Source: JAKASX01 sp035534495
GTDB lineage: Bacteria > Acidobacteriota > Terriglobia > Acidiferrales > UBA7541
Direction of reading: 5' to 3'
Assembly: GCA_035534495.1 (NCBI GenBank)
Contig: DATLRW010000183.1
Location: 1 to 28,871 of the forward strand
DNA: 28,871 nt
Shown here: positions 7,501 through 13,740 of the stretch, piece by piece
Numbering within the stretch: position 1 is the stretch's first letter
Layout of the letters: each line of letters opens with the position of its first letter
The notes under the pieces: model-generated
The model's database searches: none
What the model saw: the letters and a program-made list of their open reading frames with translations, nothing else
What the model was told of the DNA's origin: nothing
Translations under genes and position numbers: made by a program

Positions 7501-7918
7501 CGGCAAAATCGGGGTCCCGGAAAACCTGCTGCGAAGGAACGGAACGTTGCAGCCGGGCGAACGGGACGCCGTTCGCCAGCATACGGTGATGGGCTGGAAA
7601 CTGCTGAGCGTATTGCCGGGCATGAGCCGCGTGCAGCAGATCGTCCGCCATCACCACGAGTATTTCGACGGCTCGGGCTATCCCGACCGCCTGGCCGGCC
7701 AGAGGATTCCGCACGGGGCGCGCCTGGTCGCGATTGCCGAGATCTACGACGCGATGGCATCGGGAATGTTCGAGCTGCCCCGCTCGAGCGAGCAGGCCTT
7801 TGCGGAACTGCTGAAAATGGCGGGTAGCCAGCTCGATCCCGGATTGGTTCCGGTATTCATCCAGGCGATTGGCCGCCACAGCCTGGAATCTCCCTCCCCG
7901 CAGCCGCGCAGCTCCTGA
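4538..7918 (+). CDS. membrane-bound GAF(x3)-GGDEF-HD-GYP cyclic-di-GMP enzyme
   Basis: This is an 1126-residue signalling protein that may both make and break cyclic di-GMP. Residues 1 to about 200 hold six or so hydrophobic segments (membrane sensor), followed by a coiled linker. Three GAF-like domains lie at about 225-372, 386-545 and 553-705. The GGDEF domain (about 711-870) has the intact GGDEF at 790-794, and an I-site RRSD exactly five residues before it, so product feedback is expected. The HD-GYP domain (about 935-1105) has HD at 986-987 and HHHEYFDGSGYP ending at 1049. The usual Asp in the later A-D-x-x-D-A motif is Glu (AEIYDAM, E1068). The start is TTG with AGGGGACAAAG upstream. 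It stands alone behind its own promoter. Intact motifs suggest both activities, but which dominates cannot be told. Confidence 0.93.
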   Translation: MLEPAPAVALALLGFAALLTVLLVYLYRQKRLGYVRLWAWMWGLVALYYLTPTLSLWLPAQPWEGPLNSLVLAAAVLTLILSAQAYSQNRIRTRMALGAGLLLAVWAAASWRHLIAVPVDFGLGFLLFVAARSFWEEGQKQESSTECILAGALAAWGVTLLATVLDRRLGWITDNVRLVFLLPQVFAGLLQLVSLYEEEKRRVERNMLSLANLNLAASGFTGEEMERALKQALERILRVMRLPTGVLLVSYEQAGQPAIVVSSGISGQFQELVSQEPVGRTLVYLVARLGGVMILKGILRDEEWAPLQSEPAFQQVRQLLVPERLQNAVGISLQARERVFGLLLLGTPKKRRFSAPELRLLLALTHQVAMAVENSYLIQQTARRTEEMNALNEIGRALSSTLDIDNLADRIYSEMLQLFDAENFFIGRFDPEHDQIQVDLEVIDGQRCPRRSRPAGNGIIEYILRGRKPLLIREELPAELHRLGIDAMPGAACFCGVPVVLYDRAVGVMGLYSRDERAYDKGHLELMQALANSAGIAMENARLFGQEQEKSRHLTLLNNVSRHAIGALNVEQMLARIAEEMELGLSFDHIGIGLADYDAKEIVVRAEAGRRREALGRRVPFGEGLIGDVARTGEPSSGSAPDGSPFLLEGSVSGVALPIMYADELLGVLHIETSEFHEFSAEEHLLLRTLADLISGALHNARTLQKAQEQAITDGLTGVKTHRFLMEAVSSEWRRSTRMGRPFALLLMDLDRFKFVNDHYGHLEGDVVLRRVGRLLEEHCRRSDVVARYGGDEFVVLMVETTVDQARQMGNKLRGLLAADPLLRQRGITASFGIATFPVHGSTPEELLERADAAMYLSKRRGGNAVSSAQRFVLEPAEAGSASAGELPRFQLHHDFVSGPEAFDLVLNWLEEFATTLANQGRSLTPGEFPPTLMEGLMTAVRVVDEKKLSTHGHSRRVSEYVARVSEALALDPAEIEEIRLAGLLHDIGKIGVPENLLRRNGTLQPGERDAVRQHTVMGWKLLSVLPGMSRVQQIVRHHHEYFDGSGYPDRLAGQRIPHGARLVAIAEIYDAMASGMFELPRSSEQAFAELLKMAGSQLDPGLVPVFIQAIGRHSLESPSPQPRSS

Positions 7919-7966
7919 TTGCCCTTGCGGGGCCTCTTTCGGTTCGCCCTCGGCGGCCTGCTCCGT

Positions 7967-7972
7967 TACAAT
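7967..7972 (+). promoter_or_regulatory. possible -10 element for the OsmC gene
   Basis: TACAAT lies 16 bases before the ATG, with a weak TTCGCC 18 bases further up. A very similar TACAATG precedes the gene at 9559, suggesting a shared short-leader promoter style. Confidence 0.35.
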
Positions 7973-7988
7973 GCCGCGGGAGGCAACC

Positions 7989-8393
7989 ATGCAGACGGCC
8001 AGGGTCCTTTGGGTCGAAGGCGAACAGTTTCTGGCCACCATGCCTTCGGGCCACGCCATCACGTTCGATTGCGACCGCGAGCGCAATTCCGGTCCCGGAC
8101 CAATGGAGATGCTGCTGGGAGCGCTCGGAACATGCACGGCCTACGACGTGGCCGAGATTTTGAAAAAGAAGCGGCAGAAGCTCGTTGGGCTGGAAGTCAT
8201 GGTGCATGGAGAACGGGCGGCGAAACCGCCCGCCGTCTGGGCGAAAATTGAGATGGTGTATCGATTGAAAGGCGATCTGAACGAGAAAGCGGTGCGGGAC
8301 GCCATCGAGCTGAGCCAGTCGAAATACTGCTCGGTGGCGGCGATGCTCGGGCAAGTGGCCTCGATCACCTACCGTTACGAAATCGCCGGCTAG
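7989..8393 (+). CDS. OsmC/YhfA-family protein
   Basis: OsmC-family proteins are small cytoplasmic thiol enzymes, several of which reduce organic hydroperoxides. This one has 134 residues, a normal length. The two family cysteines are present: C49 in GALGTCTAYDV and C114 in SQSKYCSVAAML. The sequence resembles the YhfA/general OsmC branch rather than Ohr, so the exact substrate is unknown. I chose ATG 7989 because GGGAGG lies seven bases upstream and the protein then begins directly with the first beta strand. The open frame extends further up to 7869, but that would overlap the preceding gene and add no recognisable sequence. It lies 70 bases after the GGDEF gene and probably has its own promoter. 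Confidence 0.9.
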   Translation: MQTARVLWVEGEQFLATMPSGHAITFDCDRERNSGPGPMEMLLGALGTCTAYDVAEILKKKRQKLVGLEVMVHGERAAKPPAVWAKIEMVYRLKGDLNEKAVRDAIELSQSKYCSVAAMLGQVASITYRYEIAG

Positions 8394-8463
8394 CGGGCCG
8401 AGGCCGCCCGAGCGGGCGGGCCGGGACCGCGCCCCTGCGCAACACGCATTGGAGCCAATAGAG

Positions 8464-9459
8464 ATGGGAAAAGCGATTCGGGCGAAAATAACGGGAGTGG
8501 CGGGCTACGTTCCCCCGCGCGTGCTGACCAACGCGGACATGGAGAAGATGGTCAACACGAACGACGAATGGATTCGCACGCGAACCGGCATCCGCGAGCG
8601 GCACATCGTCGAGCCGGGCGTGGCCGCCTCGCACCTGGGAACGGAAGCGGCGAAACAGCTCCTGGCGCAGCGGAACGTGCCACCGGAAGAGATCGACCTG
8701 ATCGTCGTGGCCACGGTGACGCCCGACATGATGTTTCCCGCTACCGCCTGCCTGATCCAGGATCGCCTCGGCGCCAGCCGGGCGTGGGGATTCGATCTGT
8801 CGGGCGCCTGCTCGGGATTCCTGTACGCGCTGACGGTGGGAGCGCAATTCGTCGGCGCGGGCACGCACGCGAAGGCCCTGGTGATCGGCAGCGACGTGAT
8901 GAGTTCGATCATCGACTTCACCGACCGGGCCACCTGCGTGCTCTTCGGCGACGGGGCCGGCGCCGTGCTGATCGAGCCGGCCGAATCCGACGCCGAAGGA
9001 ATCCTCGATTTTTGTCATGATGTGGACGGCTCGGGCGGCTGCAACCTGTACATGCCGGGCGGCGGCTCGCTTCACCCGCCCTCGCACGAGACCGTCAATC
9101 AGAAAATGCACTACGTGCATCAGGACGGCCCGCAGGTGTTCAAGTACGCGGTGCGGCGCATGTGCGAGGTTTCGACGAAACTGCTGGAGAGGAACGGGTT
9201 CACCGCCGACGACCTGGCGCTGGTGGTTCCGCATCAGGCCAACCTGCGGATCATCCGCGCGATGCAGGAGCGCTTGGACTTGCCCGATTCGAAGATCATG
9301 GTGAGCATCGACCGCTACGGCAACACGACGGCGGCCACGATTCCCCTCGGGCTGCGCGACGCGGTCGAGCAGAAACGGCTCCGTCGAGGCGATCTCGTGC
9401 TGCTGGTTTCCGTCGGCGCCGGCTACACGACCGGCGGCGTCCTGATGCGTTGGGCCTAG
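8464..9459 (+). CDS. fabH: 3-oxoacyl-ACP synthase III (KASIII)
   Basis: FabH condenses acetyl-CoA with malonyl-ACP to begin fatty acid synthesis. The 331-residue protein has the thiolase fold and a complete Cys-His-Asn triad: C116 in LSGACSGFLYAL, H257 in VPHQANLRI and N287 in RYGNTTAATIP. The N-terminal signature TNDEWIRTRTGIRERHI is typical of true FabH. I chose ATG 8464 with GGAG nine bases upstream; a TTG at 8449 is possible but overlaps the RBS. No other fatty-acid genes flank it, so it may be a housekeeping copy outside a fab cluster. The substrate chain (straight or branched) cannot be read from the sequence. Confidence 0.95.
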   Translation: MGKAIRAKITGVAGYVPPRVLTNADMEKMVNTNDEWIRTRTGIRERHIVEPGVAASHLGTEAAKQLLAQRNVPPEEIDLIVVATVTPDMMFPATACLIQDRLGASRAWGFDLSGACSGFLYALTVGAQFVGAGTHAKALVIGSDVMSSIIDFTDRATCVLFGDGAGAVLIEPAESDAEGILDFCHDVDGSGGCNLYMPGGGSLHPPSHETVNQKMHYVHQDGPQVFKYAVRRMCEVSTKLLERNGFTADDLALVVPHQANLRIIRAMQERLDLPDSKIMVSIDRYGNTTAATIPLGLRDAVEQKRLRRGDLVLLVSVGAGYTTGGVLMRWA

Positions 9460-9502
9460 TTTTCGAATCGATTTTTCGCCGCGCCCGCGCCGCTACCTGA
9501 TC

Positions 9503-9508
9503 TACAAT
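9503..9508 (+). promoter_or_regulatory. possible -10 element for the UDP-glucuronate decarboxylase gene
   Basis: TACAAT lies about 50 bases before the ATG at 9559 and matches the motif before the OsmC gene. A convincing -35 is not visible. Confidence 0.3.
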
Positions 9509-9558
9509 GGCGGAATAGGCGGCGAAGGCGTTTTCTTCGGCTGATCGCGGGGATTCCA

Positions 9559-10524
9559 ATGAAAATTCGAGAAGGCGAAACGCGCGCGGTGGTGACCGGG
9601 GGCGCCGGGTTTTTAGGCTCGCATCTGTGCGATTTTCTGATCGGGAAGGGCTGGCAGGTACTCTGCATCGACAACCTGGTGACGGGCTCGGAAGCGAATA
9701 TCGAGCACCTTCAGACCAGTCCCCGGTTTCGCATGCTTCGCCATGACGTGACAAAACCCACCGACGTCGCCGGTCCCGTCGAAGCCGTTTTTCATTTCGC
9801 CTGTCCGGCCAGCCCGGTCGATTATCTCCGCCTGCCGATCGAGACGCTGGAGGTCGGCTCGCTGGGAACGCGCCACATGCTGGAATTGGCATCGGCCAAA
9901 GGGGCCCGGTTCCTGCAGGCTTCCACCTCGGAATGCTATGGCGACCCGGAAGTGTCGCCGCAACCGGAAACCTACTGGGGTCACGTGAACCCGATCGGCC
10001 CGCGCAGCGTTTACGACGAGGCCAAGCGATTTTCCGAAGCCCTGACGATGGCCTACCACCGCGCCCGGGGTGTGGACACGAGAATCGTGCGCATCTTCAA
10101 TACCTACGGCCCGCGCATGAGGCTCAACGACGGCCGCGTGCTGCCAAATTTTGTCTATCAGGCCTTCCAGGGCCAGCCGCTGACCGTCTACGGCGACGGA
10201 AAACAGACGCGCAGCTTCTGCTACGTCTCCGATCTGATCGACGGGATTTACCGCCTGTTCGAATCCGAACATCACGAGCCCGTCAATATCGGCAATCCCC
10301 GCGAGATGACGATTCTGGAGTTCGCCGAGATGGTCCTGAAATACACGGGCGCCGGCAGCGGCATCGATTTTCGGCCGCTGCCCATCGACGATCCCAAACG
10401 CCGCTGCCCGGATATCGCGAAGGCGAAAAGACTTCTTGGCTGGGAGCCGCGCGTCGGACTCGAGGAAGGGCTAGAGCGGACAATCGATTTCTTCCGCAAG
10501 GCGGCAGGGACGCCGCAGTCCTGA
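9559..10524 (+). CDS. UDP-glucuronate decarboxylase (UDP-xylose synthase) / NAD-dependent epimerase
   Basis: This SDR enzyme converts UDP-glucuronate to UDP-xylose with bound NAD. Its 321 residues match bacterial UXS. The Rossmann motif TGGAGFLG is at 13-20, and the catalytic pair is Y152/K156 in SVYDEAKRF. UXS-type signatures are FHFACPASPVDY and TSECYGDPEVSPQPE followed by YWGHVNPIGPRS. The start is ATG 9559 with GGGG upstream. Its substrate is the product of the UDP-glucose dehydrogenase encoded at 12247-13623 on the other strand, so the two form a pathway to UDP-xylose for the polysaccharide locus. A related UDP-sugar epimerase is the alternative, but the signatures favour UXS. Confidence 0.88.
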   Translation: MKIREGETRAVVTGGAGFLGSHLCDFLIGKGWQVLCIDNLVTGSEANIEHLQTSPRFRMLRHDVTKPTDVAGPVEAVFHFACPASPVDYLRLPIETLEVGSLGTRHMLELASAKGARFLQASTSECYGDPEVSPQPETYWGHVNPIGPRSVYDEAKRFSEALTMAYHRARGVDTRIVRIFNTYGPRMRLNDGRVLPNFVYQAFQGQPLTVYGDGKQTRSFCYVSDLIDGIYRLFESEHHEPVNIGNPREMTILEFAEMVLKYTGAGSGIDFRPLPIDDPKRRCPDIAKAKRLLGWEPRVGLEEGLERTIDFFRKAAGTPQS

Positions 10525-10525
10525 G

Positions 10526-10544
10526 GACGGGTTCCTGCCCCGTC
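10526..10544 (+). terminator. possible hairpin terminator after the UXS gene
   Basis: GACGGG and CCCGTC pair with a seven-base loop starting two bases after the stop codon. There is no T-run downstream, so intrinsic termination is uncertain. Confidence 0.35.
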
Positions 10545-10570
10545 AGATCGTCCGGGCTTTCCTTCGCCCG

Positions 10571-10589
10571 CCCTTCGACAGGGTGAGGG
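10571..10589 (+). repeat. short interspersed repeat (CCCTTCGAC...GAGGG type)
   Basis: CCCTTCGACAGGGTGAGGG shares its CCCTTCGAC start and GGG end with the copy inserted in the RHS remnant at 2481. Confidence 0.45.
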
Positions 10590-10661
10590 GTTGGGCGCCG
10601 CGAGCCGCTCACGGCAACCCACACGATCACCGAAACCGGCCCGCGGTACAAATACAAAAGC

Positions 10662-10739
10662 GTACCGACCTTTTTTAGTTAGGTATGGCAAAACAAGACT
10701 TACGAGAGGAAAAGCTCGGGCGTGAGTACCGACCTTTTT
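10662..10739 (+). repeat. 14-base direct repeat pair GTACCGACCTTTTT
   Basis: Identical copies lie at 10662-10675 and 10726-10739, 64 bases apart. Each ends in a T-run. They could be remnants of a dispersed intergenic repeat or paired regulatory sites. Function is unknown. Confidence 0.75.
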
Positions 10740-10832
10740 CGGCCCTTCCGCGACCCCTAACAGGGGCAAGTGGCGAAATGCAGGTAATGCCGACGGTAGT
10801 AGTGCAGCGGGGGTTGCGTATGGAAGAAAAAT

Positions 10833-10859
10833 CCGCACCCTTGAAAACGAAGGGTGCGG
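10833..10859 (+). repeat. strong 10-bp hairpin
   Basis: CCGCACCCTT and AAGGGTGCGG pair perfectly around the loop GAAAACG. An A-run (GAAGAAAAA) lies on its left. Read on the minus strand this becomes a hairpin followed by T-rich sequence, which would suit a minus-strand terminator. Confidence 0.55.
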
Positions 10860-11055
10860 CACCCCCTCGATCCTATCCGCAGGGGATCGTGCCCGGATGA
10901 TGTACTCCCTCCGTGCTGCATCCCCCAAGACATTTCCTCGCGCGCATTCTCCGCGCCACCCGCCCCGTCTATTCAGGGAAGAAGCGCCATAATATGATGA
11001 CGGGGAAGGCTTCCCGTGGCAAACGGCGTCAGGGATTGGAAGCGAGGAGGGGAAA

Positions 11056-11277
11056 ATGTATGGCAGTGGGCAAGAGCCAATGGTCGGCGACATCGTCTGG
11101 GGCCGCGGTGGCGAGGGGAGAGTTCTGGAAGTTACGCCAATCGGCTTGGGCGGTGGTGAAACCGCTACAGTGCAGTGGACGACCCCGCAACCGAAGGCGC
11201 CGGGAATAAATGCTCCGTGCGCCCCGTCCACGGTGGGAACGCAGTCCCTGAGGCTTGTGCGGCGAGGGGCAGGATAG
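11056..11277 (+). CDS. small hypothetical protein, SH3-like character
   Basis: I do not recognise a named family. The 73-residue protein has the pattern of a small beta-barrel: PMVGDIVWGRGGEGRVLEV, then a Gly-rich turn, ETATVQWTTP, and a final strand SLRLVRR. Short proteins of the KOW/DUF2158 type look like this, but the match is only by eye. The start ATG 11056 is supported by a strong AGGAGGGG RBS at 11045-11052. It lies 24 bases before the next gene on the same strand and probably forms an operon with it. No signal peptide or membrane segment is visible. Confidence 0.55.
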   Translation: MYGSGQEPMVGDIVWGRGGEGRVLEVTPIGLGGGETATVQWTTPQPKAPGINAPCAPSTVGTQSLRLVRRGAG

Positions 11278-11301
11278 CTTTCGAATTCAAAGGGGGTCGA
11301 A

Positions 11302-12004
11302 TTGTCACCGCTGCAACAAAAGGTCCTCGCGTTATTCAAGGAGGCCCTCGCTCAAGAGCAGAGAGACCTCGATGGCTGGGAGGAGCTTGCACGCTTTCAG
11401 GAAAACGACTTCGCTTTGCAAGTCGCCATAGAGCGTCACCGGTCCAACATCACGGCGTACAAGAGCCTGATTGAGAATTGGGAGAGCAGGAAAGCTGGCG
11501 GGGTGTGGTCAAATCCGAGGACAAGGCCGGGCGGCCCGAGGGCCGAACACGGCCAAGAGAGCGTCGAAGAACGACTCAGGATCATCGCCGACTACGGAGC
11601 GTTCTTGGAGCGTAGGCCGCGCGGGGACGTCTGGGATGTGAAGTGCCTTCCACACGACAAGGGGGCCATCCTGGATGCCATCTACCTGGAAATCGTGAGG
11701 GAAGCCGACGCGGCCCGGCGTGGGGCGCTGGGGGGGGGCTGCGGTGTTCCTGGCGGACTATCAGGAGTGCGTGGGGGACCAGCCGATTTGGGCTCTCGGC
11801 GTTGATCTGGAGTCCGCGGACTTCACGTCGTTGAGTGTGGACGACCAAATGGCCAAGGTTGCTGGCAATCCAGGCAGGGAGCGATACGAAACGTACAGCC
11901 GCATGGCGGGCAAGGAGCGCGCTGACATCTATGTCAGGGTGCTCGCCGCGGAGGAGTTGGGACGGGGCATGCGCGAGGATAAGAAGCGCGAAATATTCGG
12001 GTAG
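11302..12004 (+). pseudogene. hypothetical protein split by a frameshift at a G9 tract
   Basis: The first frame starts at TTG 11302 (MSPLQQKVLALFKEALAQEQ) after AAGGGGGTC. It reads to about 11730 and then turns into low-complexity Gly/Arg sequence. The second frame (ending at 12004) begins sensible protein exactly there, as AAVFLADYQECVGDQPIWALGVDL. Removing one G from the run at 11730-11738 joins them into 233 residues. The product would be soluble, helical and rich in charged residues: an N-terminal helical region to about residue 65, a linker, then IIADYGAFLERRP, LPHDKGAILDAIYLEIV and a charged C-terminal helix. I do not recognise the family. The extra G could be a real mutation, a phase-variable tract or a sequencing error. 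Confidence 0.55.
11730..11738 (+). repeat. poly-G tract of nine at the frameshift point
   Basis: Nine consecutive G lie where the coding frame changes by one base. Such tracts are prone both to slipped-strand mutation and to base-calling errors. Confidence 0.8.
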
Positions 12005-12246
12005 ACTTCCCTCTCGGATAAGGGCGACTTTTTCAGCGGGTATTTGCTCTTTGTGCTGGCTCGGGCGGGGTGTGCGGTGACTCCGGGCTGTTCGGCCATA
12101 CAGGCCACCGCAAGGGTGACCGGAAGCTTGTCTTGGCCGGGCTGTCGTCCGCCGTTGCCTGCCTCCCCTCCTGAGGAAGCGATGTGGGGGTCGACGGGGC
12201 GGAGGGACGGCGTCCAGAAGTTCCGAATTGCCTTCCGTATAGACGA

Positions 12247-13623
12247 TCAGGGGGTGAGCCGGTTCGAATTTCCGGCGGGACGGCCCACCGATTCATATTC
12301 CAGGCCGAGGGATCGAATCGCTTTCGAATCGAGCAGGTTCCTGCCGTCCAGGATCAGCGGCCGCGCCATCGATTGGCCGATTCGCGCCCAATCCAGAGCG
12401 GCAAATTCGGGCCATTCGGTGGCAATCACGAGCGCGTCGGCCTGCCGCGCTGCGGCGTAAGGATCTGGAGCAAAGCAAGCGCCGGGAAGCGCCGCCCGCG
12501 CCCGGTCCATCGCTTTCGGATCGTAGGCGTGCACGCGGGCCCCTTCGGCGAGCAGATGCTCGGCGAGTTTGACGGCGGGCGAGAAGCGAATGTCGTCGGT
12601 ATGCGGCTTGAACGCCAGGCCGAGCAGGGCAATCTGTTTGTCACGAATCACCCACAGGGCCCGCCGGATTTTTTCGACGAACCAGTCGATTTGCCGGTTG
12701 TTGATGGCTTCTACTTCCTTCAGGAGACGGAAATCCATCCCGGCGCGCTCGGAGAGGCGAATGAAGGCCTGGACGTCCTTCGGAAAGCAGAAGCCGCCGA
12801 AGCCCAGCCCCGCGCGAAGAAAATGCGGGCCGATGCGGGGATCGAGTCCCATGGCGCGGGTGACCTCCTCGACGTTGGCGCCCAGCCGCTCACAGAGATC
12901 GGCCAAGGCGTTGGCGTAAGAGATTTTCAGGGCCAGAAAAGAGTTCGAGGCGTGCTTGATCAATTCCGAGCTGGCGATCGTGGTCACGACGAAAACGGGC
13001 GCGGCCGTCGGGGGACAGGGAGATTCGTGAACCGGGCAGCGAAATTTTCCGTCGAGCACGGGTTGGTAGATTTCCCGCAACTGGCGCTCGGTCTGGTCGT
13101 CCTCGACGCCCACGACGATCCGGTCGGGATGGAGAAAATCCTCGACGCCGCTGCCTTCCCGCAGAAATTCGGGATTCGAGGCCACGCGAAAGGAGACGTT
13201 GGAATTGCGACCGTAGACGGCCAGGGCGCGCTTGAGTTCCTGGCCCGTGCGGACGGGAACGGTGCTTTTCTCCACGACGAGCTTCGGGGAGCGGGCTTCG
13301 GTGGCGATCAGGCGCGCCACGTGGTCGATCGCGCTGAGATCCGCTTCGCCGTTTTCCAGTGGAGGCGTGCCGACGCAGATAAAAATGGCTTCGCCGTACC
13401 GGGCCACTTCGGCCGCCTCGGCGGCAAAGCGCAGCCGCCCTTCCTGCCGGTTGCGCAGGAAGATCCCGTCGAGATGAGGTTCATAAATGGGCAAGCGCCC
13501 GTCGCGCAGCATTTCCGACTTGGCGGGATCGCTGTCGAAACAGAGAACCGAATGGCCGAGCTCGGCCAGGCAGGTTCCCGTCACCAGTCCCACGTAGCCG
13601 CATCCGATCACCGAGATTTGCAA
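12247..13623 (-). CDS. ugd: UDP-glucose 6-dehydrogenase
   Basis: Ugd oxidises UDP-glucose to UDP-glucuronate with two NAD+. The 458 residues carry the N-terminal Rossmann motif VIGCGYVGLV (GCGYVG at 7-12), the central dimer helix with KHASNSFLALKISYANAL, the catalytic cysteine C279 in GFGGFCFPKD, and a C-terminal UDP-binding domain from about residue 320 (LGLAFKPHTDDIRFSP). The start is TTG 13623, chosen because GGGAGGGG lies six to seven bases upstream and the protein begins at the first beta strand. It is the last gene of the minus-strand polysaccharide locus. Its product can enter the polymer as GlcA or be turned into UDP-xylose by the enzyme at 9559. Confidence 0.96.
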   Translation of the reverse strand: MQISVIGCGYVGLVTGTCLAELGHSVLCFDSDPAKSEMLRDGRLPIYEPHLDGIFLRNRQEGRLRFAAEAAEVARYGEAIFICVGTPPLENGEADLSAIDHVARLIATEARSPKLVVEKSTVPVRTGQELKRALAVYGRNSNVSFRVASNPEFLREGSGVEDFLHPDRIVVGVEDDQTERQLREIYQPVLDGKFRCPVHESPCPPTAAPVFVVTTIASSELIKHASNSFLALKISYANALADLCERLGANVEEVTRAMGLDPRIGPHFLRAGLGFGGFCFPKDVQAFIRLSERAGMDFRLLKEVEAINNRQIDWFVEKIRRALWVIRDKQIALLGLAFKPHTDDIRFSPAVKLAEHLLAEGARVHAYDPKAMDRARAALPGACFAPDPYAAARQADALVIATEWPEFAALDWARIGQSMARPLILDGRNLLDSKAIRSLGLEYESVGRPAGNSNRLTP

Positions 13624-13740
13624 GCGAGTCCCCTCCCAAGACTAAAGATTAGCCACTTGCCCCGTTGCCGGGGAATAGCCACGTGAAAAATTCCCGGCAA
13701 GGCGCGCGCCGCCTGGCGGCCAAAGGGGTGAGAAGCCGTT

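Larger units (their letters stand above)
10525..11055. other. 531-base non-coding stretch with repeats
   Basis: No convincing gene lies here on either strand. It holds the hairpin after the UXS gene, a short interspersed repeat at 10571, a pair of 14-base direct repeats at 10662 and 10726, and a strong hairpin at 10833-10859. Small open frames (for example 10685-10900) have no RBS or protein-like composition. Confidence 0.6.

Noticed and set aside
5446..8137. Very long open frames on both strands over the GGDEF/HD-GYP gene
   Set aside because: Arg/Gly/Pro-rich composition with no motifs. These are shadows of a gene with clear GGDEF, HD and GYP motifs.
10685..10900. 71-codon plus-strand open frame
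   Set aside because: It overlaps repeats and the 10833 hairpin, has no RBS, and its composition is not protein-like.
12033..12296. Small open frames on both strands downstream of the G9 gene
   Set aside because: No RBS or conserved motif. They run into the 3' end of ugd. The 242-base gap shows nothing else.
12253..12300. tRNA-like GGTTCGAAT stretch
   Set aside because: It lies in the coding end of ugd and there is no acceptor stem, D-arm or anticodon arm around it.
12184..13686. 500-codon plus-strand frame opposite ugd
   Set aside because: Antisense to a complete UDP-glucose dehydrogenase and without recognisable features.
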